From contig JAHNUO010000001.1 of assembly GCA_019787685.1 (NCBI GenBank), forward strand, positions 372,001-436,000: a stretch of DNA of 64,000 nucleotides, given 5' to 3'. Below the pieces are notes generated by a model. That model worked only from the letters and a program-made list of their open reading frames with translations, was not told where the DNA came from and did no database searches. A program made the translations under genes and the position numbers. Positions 31,531 to 41,892 of this stretch are shown here, piece after piece (position 1 is the stretch's first letter; every line of letters begins with the position of its first letter). The DNA is from Chiua virens. Its lineage: Eukaryota > Basidiomycota > Agaricomycetes > Boletales > Boletaceae.

Positions 31531-32326
31531 CTACTTCAGATACAGTTGCCAGACATGATCGATCAATGCTTGAGGGAATGTTGCTAGAGATAACATATCC
31601 AAACTCCCAGAATTTGGTTTCACTCACCGAGACAGAGCAGGAAAACTGAAGTCGCCAAAGGAAGAAAGGGAAACCATAGAGTTGCCAGAAACATGGACAC
31701 CCTCGTGTCTGCGATGTTTGATCCCTGCAAGAATATGCATATCGTTCTGGCACCAAGTCAATATCGTTGCTCACCACTTGTTTGAGAGCTTGTGTGATGT
31801 GTCGCGGGCTACCCCAGAGGAAAGCTAACTGAATCATTAAACCAACCTGAGATACCGCCCTCGTTGCGACGATCAAGTTGAGCGAGCGCTCATAACGGTC
31901 TATCGAGGGTACATAAGGCAGTACGGCACACAGGCAGGAGACGATGGATTGCTGCCGCGGTAAACATACTATCAATGCCGAAAAACGCTGTTGAAGAATG
32001 AGAGAAACATACTTGAATCATTACGCTACAGAGGCGATGATGGTAATGCTTAGCATGTACATATGTTGTCATCTGATGACCAGCAGACTCAAGCCCTGGC
32101 GGCGGGAACGTTTCCGGTAGAAGCAGCGAGAAACACACGAATTCCTGCCAGCTTCTCGCTTTCTGTGACAGCTGCTCCTTGGAAGGATACTCTGAATCAG
32201 CCTTGTCAGGTTCTGTGCGAACCAGTGTAAGAATATGTTCGAAGGAACGTTTCCAGGCTGACCTGTGTCTTTGTTCAGGATAGCCTCGTCAGGGCACAGG
32301 AGAGTCTGTGAGCTTTCCGCAAGCAT
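31531..32326 (-). CDS. Small multi-pass membrane protein b, copy 3
   Basis: Exons 32326-32263, 32212-32013, 31951-31775, 31724-31628 and 31568-31531; introns 50-61 nt, GT-AG, consistent phases, 191 residues. This is the most diverged copy (MLAESSQTLLCPDE start, ALIDHVWQLYLK end) but it preserves exon lengths of 64, 177 and 97 nt and the hydrophobic pattern. That argues for selection after duplication. It appears intact. It is divergent from a3. Confidence 0.72.
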
Positions 32327-32669
32327 GATTAAGGTAACAATAGTGTCCCCAGAACAACAATATGCGCGCTATTTAACTTCGCGGCCAGTAACACGCGGCG
32401 GTAGCATGTTGGTGAGAAGCCACGTTTTGTGTGGCTGTGTACAGCAATGTACTCATCACCCCCTGCCACTATCACGCGGCATGTACACGCGCATCATGCG
32501 TGATACATTCACTCGGGAGATAATGGGACTTTGGGCGACAATGAACTCATCTATTGCAACACGCATGCCGCATGGTGCCAGAGATATATTACTCTCTCTA
32601 CATCTAAGCGGCTATTTATCCAGGAATTTGATCTCCTTTGATCACCCACACCCACACAGGCTAGACGTC
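32327..32669. promoter_or_regulatory. Shared divergent region of b3/a3
   Basis: 343 bp between the start codons. Less similar to units 1 and 2; retains GCTATTTAACTTC near the b start. Several CACGC/GCATG-type motifs are present, with no specific site claimed. Confidence 0.35.
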
Positions 32670-33322
32670 ATGACCCCTCCCAGGTTCGAAAAATCAGTCC
32701 AAGTAACCGATCCTGAGATAGGCAACAGAGAGTCTACCACCAATGTCGAGGATACCTCATGGACACACGCCAGTGCAGTGGTTCGTCCTTTTTTTTTCAC
32801 CATCTACTATCCTCGTGCCGTGGCTAAAGATGTCCGATAGGCTTCAGCATTGATGGCCATGCTGGTCCTCTTGACCAACCATGCCTCAAACCAAAAGGTT
32901 GCACTATTCCAGATATCAGCGGCCGCACTCGCCCTGACCTTGCTGGGGTTACGCCACTTTTACACTCGATCATTAGGTGGTACCGTGAGTTTGTTTCGTC
33001 TGGGTTGTCCTGACATCGGCACCCAATGGTCCACGCACAGCATTCGCAGATGCCACCCTCCTTCCAACGCCTAGCTCAATACTTTCCAAACTTAATGCTG
33101 GCAGCATGTTGCTCGTCTGCAGTTTTGGGTGTTGCACACTCACCTTCCCTGTAAGAATGACGATCCCACTGGCGTTGGTGATCGTGTTCGCTGTGTTACC
33201 CGCCGATGTTAGGTTCTCGACTACCGCCGCTTTGTATTGCCATCATTATGGTCTGCTTCCCACTTTCTTTCTTGGCCTTTACGCTCCTCGTTTGTCTTCT
33301 GCCCACCGCGTTACTTATTTGA
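32670..33322 (+). pseudogene. Small membrane protein a, copy 3, frameshifted
   Basis: Exons 32670-32780, 32841-32984 and 33041-33322 follow the a1/a2 model with the same splice sites. In exon 3 a net +2 nt near 33140-33155 brings a TAA at 33152-33154 into frame. A further +1 nt near 33210 restores the original frame for the last hydrophobic segment. The stretch between is similar to a1/a2 only in the shifted frame (PLALVIVFAVLP). This is the signature of indel decay, so the product would stop at about 122 residues and lose the last two membrane segments. Confidence 0.7.
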
Positions 33323-33940
33323 TATTCCGAGTCTGCTCGGAAATATTGTGACCTGCAGAATGTTTATTGTGTGTATGGGTATACTGGTGATACTCACCGG
33401 ACGGCAGACTATGCATATCACCTACCTTCGCTTCTTTTTTATCGTTACTAATCCATTTTCACTGTCGAGCAGTGTGCTATGCCTACAGTCAGATTAACAC
33501 CCACTTACATTTACCAAGTACTATGCGTTTAGCGTGTCTTTAAAATATGTTAATGTAGTATTTGCAGCCGCGCACAGCGAGATATGCAGCCTTGGATTTG
33601 CTAATTTGAAGTCTGTTCGATATGGTGTTTCTGCCACGGAAAGTAAAGAGGTGGTGGACGCGACTAGCAATATTGCTAATGAACTCGCCGGTACAAAGTC
33701 ACAACTCGCTGTCCAGACGTCCATGGCTTGCCCAACATGCAAGTACGTGCTTTAAGTGTACCCTGGTGATGGTCTAGACATCCATGGCCCACCAAGAAAC
33801 TAGTAGTACCGTTCATATAAACCATTTGCAATGTGGTGGCGATTCAGACGTAGGAGTGGTCTGCCGTGGGAGACTAGCAGTGAATCCCTGAATGGAGGAC
33901 ATGAAAATGTGTCTGTGGCCTCCCAGCTTGTTGCTGAAAA
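33323..33940. other. Intergenic, right end of triplicated region
   Basis: No gene was recognised. Short overlapping ORFs on both strands around 33520-33755 lack any recognisable feature or paralogue support. Confidence 0.4.
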
Positions 33941-35249
33941 ATGGTAGGCACATCGAGGCGCGCCAAAACGACAGCGGTGACCAAGACCGCGACCTATGAC
34001 GATGGGGCTACGGCGAACTCTAGTGCCATCATGTCCTCCGCTCCCGACGCGTCTCTGTCTTTCATCCCCTTCAACCCAGGTCCAAGCTTAGAACGCGTTC
34101 CAGACGACGTCTTGCATGAAATTCTGTCCCATCTACCCACCCTGAAGGAGACCCATGTCTTGTTTCAACATCGAAAGCGTCCCCCTGTGGTCTCCTCGGA
34201 CGCCCTCGTGCGTACGCCGGTTCTCCGCGTGTTGTCGCATACGTCTCGACTCTTGCGGTCGCGCTGTATCGCAATGGCATGGCAGAGGGTCGAAATTTGT
34301 AGTGCAAGTCTCCCGGCACACCAGATCTCGTTTTACAGGGTGATTGGCCAAGCGACGAGGGCTACTGTTGGCGTCTTGAACGCATGCCCGAACTTGTTAC
34401 CCTTGATTCAGTTCGTACTTGAGAGAGACGAGGTAGAAAGGGATGTTCTGATGCACGTTGAGCAGAACAATCTCGGTCTGTTTCACGCGGTATCAATCGG
34501 CCGAGATCATCCCGGCATTCGCAGCGTGCCTTGCCATGTTGCCCAATCTCACTACTATACAAGGTACGCTCGCCCGTGTCTTATTCGCGATGTGTATCGC
34601 CTCCCCCCTTTTACGGCAGTCATGCACGCCCATTCCAAAATGACAACAAGTATCAAGAATGGGTTCGAGGGAAAACGATTTCCCCTTGTGCGGAGGATCT
34701 TATTGCCTTCGTCCGCGCATGGGATTATCAAGTGTTGTCCCAACGTCGAGGAAGTGACATGCACCGAGGGTGATGGAAGTACGATCGTTGGATCGCTCGT
34801 CAAGGGCAAGTGCTGTCAAGTGCGTGTCTTAAAGGGCATCGGCACTCCCATCAAACGTACGTTCCACCGTTATCAGCGTACGACCAGAAGGTTGACTTGT
34901 TGACAGGATTAGCCAAGCTGTTACCGAATTTGAGGCATATCCGTGTCATGGAGAGTGTGAGCATCCGAGTTGACATATCAGGCGATGCACGACACGCTGA
35001 TGAGCTTTATAGTGGGAAATTAAGCAGGTCACTGACTTTCCACTGCTCGATACGATCGAGATCGAACTCTACAAGTGTAGGGGTGACGCACCGCTGAGTG
35101 AGCAGGCGGCGCCGGTTGTCAAGGAGGCAAGCAAGCTCTTGAAGGAGAACAAGTCGCAAGCAAAGAAGAGCATCATATTGACGAGATGGGAGAACCTTCA
35201 ATCTCACAGGAATGAGCCATGCATTATCAGGGAAGTCCTCAATGTGTGA
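33941..35249 (+). CDS. F-box protein
   Basis: ATG 33941. An F-box core LERVPDDVLHEILSHLPTL lies around residues 50-68, typical of basidiomycete F-box proteins acting as SCF ubiquitin-ligase substrate adaptors. Later introns resolve well: 34564-34619, 34857-34906 and 34957-35027, with final exon 35028-35249 ending REVLNV. The C-terminal part is LRR-like (IIPAFAACLAMLPNLTTIQ; LAKLLPNLRHIRV). Between about 34395 and 34500 the frame must shift by one: upstream reads QNNLGLFHAV, downstream reads AEIIPAFAACL in the next frame. No clean intron of suitable length was found, so this is either an unseen intron or a frameshift. Confidence 0.7.
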
Positions 35250-35608
35250 TGCGGAGACAGCCGCTATCGATGGCCGTCGTGGATCGAGTTGTGAGATAAT
35301 TAGGATGGGCATTTTGAGGGCTGAAGAAGCAAGCTTGATTGGGTGGGTAAATTCTACTCAGCGTTCTGACAAGGAAGATGTGGCTATTGTGGACAAGTAC
35401 AATTGCCAGCACATTCGTTTCCCAAGGTTGTGGTGTGAATAAGGAAAAGAACAAAAAATAACGAAACATGAGGCGTTGACGGGCTGGACCATTGTGACCA
35501 AAGCAGGCAATTGTGTTTCGTTTCATCTTTGTTCTCGGCTGTGTGTCTGATTTATAAACAACGTCCCTTGACCATTTCTCCGCAGCTGTCCTCCTAGTCC
35601 CTGTCGAC

Positions 35609-36223
35609 ATGTCCTCCCCTATCCACGTCGTACATACCATCCACGGTACATTCTCTGGCATACATTCATACTCTAGACTACCATCCTATTCAACGTACGC
35701 TGGCGTCGCGATGGACATGCCCGACAGACAACCTCCAGGACTAGCCAAGGCTGTATGGCGTGCCGTCCCCATCGCCATCCCCCCTAGCTGCAGGCGGCTA
35801 CCTCCCCCTCTCAACGTCCGTCGACACACCCCACCGCTACGCACAACAACCGCTCAGCCCGTCTGCTTCCCCCAAGAAGACAACCCCTTTAGTGACCGCC
35901 ATGCACTGCCCGCGCACCCGGCCGCACCCATATCGACCGTCCAAAACAACCAGGTGGTACCGTACCAACGTACTCGTCTGGCATCACAATCATTTACGGT
36001 AAAGATGCCGCGGCCGTCGCATCTTGACGCGCTGGTGCGTCAGAGGACGGCGCAACGGCTCGCGCTGGATCGCGAGGCAAGGTGCAAGGCAGTTGCGGGT
36101 ATTTTGTTGAATCGGGTGCATGCGGTTGGGAAGCCAATGAGGCGGGCACCGCCAAACTTGGATACACCGCGGACGTATAAACGGAGCAGACTATCGACGA
36201 TGGTCACTGTGGATGATTTGTAG
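35609..36223 (+). CDS. Hypothetical protein, Pro/Arg-rich
   Basis: Single open frame of 204 residues, ATG 35609. The N-terminal two thirds are Pro-rich and low in structure. Residues from about 131 onward (MPRPSHLDALVRQRTAQRL) form a charged helix-like segment, with a final basic RTYKRSRLST. No family was recognised. The length without stops and the coherent composition favour a real gene; no paralogue in the window supports it. Confidence 0.45.
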   Translation: MSSPIHVVHTIHGTFSGIHSYSRLPSYSTYAGVAMDMPDRQPPGLAKAVWRAVPIAIPPSCRRLPPPLNVRRHTPPLRTTTAQPVCFPQEDNPFSDRHALPAHPAAPISTVQNNQVVPYQRTRLASQSFTVKMPRPSHLDALVRQRTAQRLALDREARCKAVAGILLNRVHAVGKPMRRAPPNLDTPRTYKRSRLSTMVTVDDL

Positions 36224-36790
36224 GACGTCAGGTTGGTTCCATCGCTGTTCGACTTGTCACTTTTTTCTGAAACTTGGTCTAGATGGGTGCCATTCGTGTT
36301 GAACGCGGGTGGACGAGGACACGTATTACTGGGCTACAATCGTTTAATGTATATGTTATGAGGACGGACACTTTTTTGTCAATGGTAATCGTGTAATTTT
36401 TGGTGACAAATTCGGACGGAATCAAAACGCGAGTGTGAACTAGCATTTTCCTTTTTTGGATGGAACCAATCAGAAGCGCGATGGCACACTGCCTCACTCG
36501 TCGCCCTCGAGGCGGTTGCAGTCATCATGGGTTGGTTAGAACTCTCATATCAGCCCTAGTCATGTTGGCCGACGTCCTCCAGCACCCAAAAATCCAACGG
36601 TCGTCGCTAAATTCACCGGTTGCGCCGATGGGCGCCCAGGGCGTGGCAGAATCCGAAAGCTGGCTTCTTTGGCTCAGGTCTCCCAGCCATTCGTGTCTGA
36701 AGTCGTCCGTTCACGTTTTACTGCGCTCCGTCGCAACGCCCCTTACCCTCCTGGATCTTTTCTGTTAAACAAACCGTTGTTGACTCGACA

Positions 36791-37638
36791 ATGAACTTTT
36801 CGTTGTCACAAGGACAGTCCGTTTAACACTGTCCTCGTCTCCCCAGAGGGACGCGTGGTTTATCGGATCGAGACGCCCAGTTTTCTCGGCGCGTCGGCGG
36901 CATCGACGACGACTATCAAGCGTGTGAGCTCAGATGGGTTGAGCGAAGCCGAAGTAGGCCGTGTGGTGTGGCAGTCTGGACGGCCTGGGACGGTCGTCGT
37001 ACATGGCCACGAACTATTCATTAACCGGAGCAAATTCTTTAGCTCGTGAGTTCACCCCCTTTTTTCTTCTTTGCACCCCTGCTTCATGTATGGGCGTCGG
37101 GGTTCCGTCTTTCTCGGAGATCGTCCTTTTTTGACCCTTGTTTTGCTTTTTTGTTGTCTGTGGTTGGACCTGGATACCGCTTGCAATCCTTGGACACGAA
37201 CGCGAACAAATACGAAAAATAATAACAAGGTCACGCACGTTTACTGCGCTCAACGGACAATCTTACAAATGGTCGTTCGAAAATGATTCTTCGCTGGTAC
37301 GTGAGATCCTCCCTTTTTTGACACTCCCATCATCATCCATCAACCCGTCGTTCGATCAACGCAACGTTTTCTTTCACCAATTTCCTTTTTCTCTCTGCCC
37401 GATCTTCGATCGGGGACCTAGGATCATTTATTGATCGCCTCCTTTTTTCTCCCTCTTGTTTTAGATGGCGAGCAACGATAGTAAACAAGCACCCGCCGCG
37501 ACCTATTTACCTTCCACGGGCTTGAATCCCGGATTGATCCACATTACGCCACATGGACTGACCATCACTGGTGATGTCCTCGTGACGTTTGTCTGTGTCG
37601 AGGGTGAACGTCGGAACGCACAGAGGAGGAAAACGTGA
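36791..37638 (+). CDS. DUF6593 domain protein
   Basis: The DUF6593 pattern is clear: SPFNTVLVSPEGRVVYRIETP, then TTTIKRV, EVGRVVWQSGRP, HGHELFINRSKFF, RTFTALNGQSYKWSF and a C-terminal LIHITPHGLTITGDVLVTFVC. Exons about 36791-37045, 37230-37296 and 37465-37638; introns of 184 and 168 nt, longer than the window norm. The ATG at 36791 (MNFSLSQ) is one base out of frame with the domain, which begins GAC at 36813. Either a 5' exon splices to the AG at 36811-36812 or one G has been added. DUF6593 proteins are expanded in mushroom fungi; the function is unknown. Confidence 0.72.
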
Positions 37639-39171
37639 AGCCCTGTCCTACGTGGGACGCATGATACTGAGTGGAGCTGGCGTGTATGACGTGGCACAGG
37701 CTTTTTTGCGAATCGTTGATATGCGGGAGGGGAGTCTACATCTGTGTTTTCTGCTCTGCTCTTGCACCTTGCTTTCTTTTCTCCTTCTGTTTTCCACTGT
37801 CTGGATATACTCTTCTTTCTTTCTTCCTTTTACTTTTTCACTTCCTTCCATGGTATTCACATTGGTTGTATGTTGTTCCCAATATTCCATGATCAAACCC
37901 TTCTGCGTACGGCCCGTAGACACCCGGACACCTATGAACGAAGCCATTCCCAACACTATCTTTATCGTTATCTAGGAGGCCCAAGTATCGTTCACAGACA
38001 AAGATATGACTAATGTTATCTACACATCAAACGCCGCATTGATACCGACGATAAGTAGCTCCAAGGAACCGCGAGTTAGTACGTGCCACGGACGCCACAC
38101 TATACAGCGTAAACCGTTGACCACGAACAACAAGTGAGTTGCAAAATGCCGCGGTGATCAGTACACGAGTGATTGGGAATGCCGTCGAGATGAACATTAG
38201 AGGAGGTGTCTACGAACGTGTCATATCTCTTAGATGCGAGGAAGGCGCCCTCACGGTCATCCGTGTCTGCTCAGCCATCTCCCACACACATGCTCATGAT
38301 ATCTTTATGTGGCATCTGAGTCGCCCTCGATATCAGATAGCATTCATATTCTTGGATGGATTATCAAGCCTGGCCCCGTGCGACGAAAAGGTGTAACGCC
38401 GCCTCAGCCGGTTTTATCACGCCAGTCTTTGAGTCCGAGTCGAAGCAAACGCAGAAGCGTTCATTAGAAGATGGAGCGGAGGGCGCCACATAACGCCAGG
38501 TACGAGACGGGTCTGACCCATTTGCCTTTTTGTCGTCACTTCCCGTGGGGCCCCCGAGACGTCGTCGTATGATCAGAACGACTGTCGTCTGATCTCGAAG
38601 TCTGGGGAGTGGAGCCATGTATGACGTACGTTGCGTGCTATCGGGGATCCGGCAACTTGTGCATTCTTGCAACGTTTGCACAGGTACGCAGTGGAGGAGT
38701 GATGCTGTTCCTAATTCAAGAGATAAAAGATCAGCGTGGCACATACACATCACCAAGTGTCGATGGTGCGATATGTCTGAGGAATGTGCGTCGGGCTTGC
38801 ATAACCATCCATCTGGTCCTCCATTGTCCCCCAGCAACAAAAGGGAACAGGCAGAGTATGAGAGATATGAGAAGACCAACAATAAAAAGGTGGTGGTATC
38901 TAATTAGTGCACCCGGGCCATATGGCAAAATCGATCCCAAGATTTTTATCGTCCCATCTAGCATCACCACGCATGCATCGCGATCCACCGTTGGGCTCGA
39001 TAGCGGCATCGTCGGTGAACTCTACCCCTGGGAATCGTCATCGAGATTGTCGTGCTTGCGTACCCTGAACCGATTTGGTTCCTTCCTCTCCTGCCCCGTC
39101 GTCGTCTGGATGCACCGCATGTGAAGATGGCGTTGCTTGGGCCTCTACTTGAGATGCATCCGGTATATCGT
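37639..39171. other. Stretch without recognised gene
   Basis: T-rich up to about 37900, then mixed sequence. Overlapping ORFs on both strands (38364-38882 minus, 38609-39124 plus) have no coherent composition, splice support or recognised motif. Confidence 0.4.
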
Positions 39172-41892
39172 CTACTTTCTTCCTCTCATACCCCAGACTC
39201 TTTTCAGGAATCTACAGACAGTTGGGTCAGTGCATCTACCGAGCGTTTCGTAGGCACGACGAACCGGAAGTCGAACAATGTATGCCATGAGCGTGGAACA
39301 CGCTGCGAGGAAGAACACAGCACGCAGAGATACCGCATAAGAATCTCTTGCAGGCGCGCTGCAAATCTGGCGGGAGTTGCGCGATGAGCGTCGTTGAGTG
39401 ACGAATGCGGCTGATGATCTATCGGAATGCAACTGTCGATGACGCGAACCATTAACGAACTGTTTATCTCACCTCATCCGCATCTGGCCCATGGATGCGT
39501 GCATGCAGTTCCGCGTTTAGTTTGGATTGGAAGAGGGCGGACGATACGGCGACACCGGACACTTGTCCTGCGTACAGGCGCGTCAGAGGATGCTCACAAA
39601 CAGGGTAGTGCACGTGAATTACCGATGCCCCTGAAAACCTGCCCAAATCCTGTGCCAACAGCTATTGAATGCTCTGTGCAATAAACCTGAGCTCGATGCG
39701 ATCAAACGCATTACTGCATCACACACCAGGTAAATGTGCCAGCAATGCAACTGATAGGGGCGATGAAAACGGTCAAAAATTGATGCTTTCTATTGAATTT
39801 CTCGGACGTACTCATCGTTGTTTGCAACACCACAGCATTCCCGAAGCCCAGTGGGATCTATCGTTGCCTAGTCAGCGTGATGCAACACGAGAAACGACGG
39901 AAAACAGATTACGATACTGAACCAGGTCTGCAGTGGACCCGAATTTTCATGGATCAAGGTGATCAAGACGATTCCGACAAACGGGAAGAAGCCAAATATG
40001 ACATTCATCATTTTGTATTTTCCTGTGCGATGCATCATCCAACTATCAACCAGTCAAAACATCCTGAACACAGCAGATATAGTACAAAACACGGACGACT
40101 CACCCGGCAAATAGCGACCCGATGGACATGCAAACACTATTTGGGAGTAGATGAAGGCCTAATATCGTCACAATTACGTTGTGCACGTCAAAAAAAGGGG
40201 TGCCTTACCTGCTACGGACGCACTCGTTAAAGATACAGTTTGAAACCACATGGGGAAGAAATACATGACCGAAAAGTTGCACAGGGAAACAAGAAAATTG
40301 CTCGTCCCCACCAAAACAGGGACACGTTGTTTCAGTAGGGACGGTGCAAGAACAGGTTCCGGTGCGACGAGTAGCTCCACCAATATAAATATGACGAAAA
40401 ATACACAGGCTAACGCGAGAGGAAGAATGACCCAGGGGTCATCCCACTATAGCAATGTCATAATCTGAGTCAGGAAAGCAATAGAAAAATTTACCGTGTA
40501 GTCTTCATTGAACTTCATGCTCAGGAACACCTAAAAATGTCCCCACCTGTCAAAGTCAGTTTCTTCAAAAAGCAGCTTGGCGAAAGGTATCCACGCACAG
40601 CCACCAGGAGTGTGAAGCTCCCACCCCAGTCGATTCGCTTTAGTATGTCCTTGGTGCTCCTAGCCTTGCCCTGCACGGATATTGGAAAGTTGCGACGGAG
40701 CTTGTGATAAACCGACTTACGGGGGTTACGTAGCGCAGATTATAAGTGGTCAGAATGAGTGATAACGCAAACAGGGGTAACTGCATAATGAACGCCCAAC
40801 GCCATCCAAACCTTTTCGAAAAAGATAAATTAACCATTCGGTAAGAGAAAGGCAGTTCTTACCAATCGCTTAGAAGGACCTCCAATAGGTCCTCCAAGTC
40901 CCATACCGAGCTAAGCAATTGAGTTCTACCGCATTAAAACCGAGGAAGGGGGAACATACACCATTGAATAGGGCTTGAACCCCTTGCGCCAGGCCCCTGG
41001 ACTGAACGGTATGATGTCAGTGACCACCACAGCGTAATAATTGAACACAAAAACGGACACGCAAACTGTACATGTCACTGATAACGATTCTGTATGAATG
41101 ACGTCAAGATTAGATTGACTCCGTGCAGAAAGTAGTGCATTCCACAACATACGAAGAGGTGGTCTGAATACCTCCGCCTCCCATTCCGGACAGCTGAGAG
41201 TCAATTATAAGCCAACGTACAGAATTCACGAGAAGAGGTCGCACAAATCTAGCCAGAATGAGCATTTCCATGTTTCTGGAAGATCCGCACGCAGCGGTGC
41301 CTAACGCCGCTGCAATGACAGCTAATTGGTTGGCACTTCGCCGTCCCAAGACATTGCACAATCGACCGTAAAGCGGCGTGAATGTGCAAACTGCCAATAG
41401 GTATCTGGACACCGCGGTACATCAGTTGCATTTACATAGCGCGTTTCATAAGGATTTACGATGTTCCCAACCAGCTGGCTTCGTTAGACTTCTGGAACTC
41501 CGATGAGATGGAGGGAAGTACTGGGCCGGAAGAAGTCAAATATGGCTGAATTGAGGACGACGTTCGAACACGTACGTGTCGCCACCAGAGTGGCTACATG
41601 CTCGATTAGACCAATTCCACACCGAGAGAAAGATACATACTATTTAGAGCCTATTACATGCAGGCCCGCCAGCCCATAACGTCAAATGTGTCTGGACTCC
41701 GCATTCATACAAGAGTATACTGACCGAAAGAAAGGTAGCGGACCAGAGGCCAGCTAAAATCGCATACCGTGTTGATCGTGAGATCTCAAGTGGCCCAACA
41801 GGGCTGGGTGACTGTTTCACCGCCGGGGTGTTCCGGGCGCTGAGATCGTTGGTGGTTGACCCAGGCAGGAGAGGATCCCGTTCTGTCGTCAT
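39172..41892 (-). pseudogene. DHA2-type MFS multidrug transporter, probably broken
   Basis: About a dozen exons on the minus strand from ATG 41892 (MTTERDPLLPGSTT). Recognisable MFS segments in order: ILAGLWSATFLS, LLPSISSEFQKSNEASWLGTS, YLLAVCTFTPLYGRLCNVLGRR, MEMLILARF, GMGGGGIQTTSSYVV, RGLAQGVQALFNG, LGMGLGGPIGG, FGWRWAFIMQLPLFALSL, PMWFQTVSLTSASVAG, FGFFPFVGIVLITL, IPLGFGNAVVLQTT, AVGTGFGQVFRGIG and VSGVAVSSALFQSKLNAELHARIHGPD. This matches vacuolar basic amino acid/drug exporters of the Vba/DHA2 type. Near 41000 DIIPF and SRGLAQG are in different frames (one base short). The junction before FGWRWAF also does not resolve. It is likely a pseudogene or affected by sequence error. Confidence 0.72.

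Noticed and set aside
37648..37956. ORFs on both strands in the T-rich stretch at 37650-37980
   Set aside because: They follow from low-complexity sequence next to the DUF6593 gene and show no domain or splice support.
38364..39124. 171-172 aa ORFs on opposite strands at 38364-38882 and 38609-39124
   Set aside because: Mutually overlapping, no coherent composition or motif; cannot both be real and neither has support.
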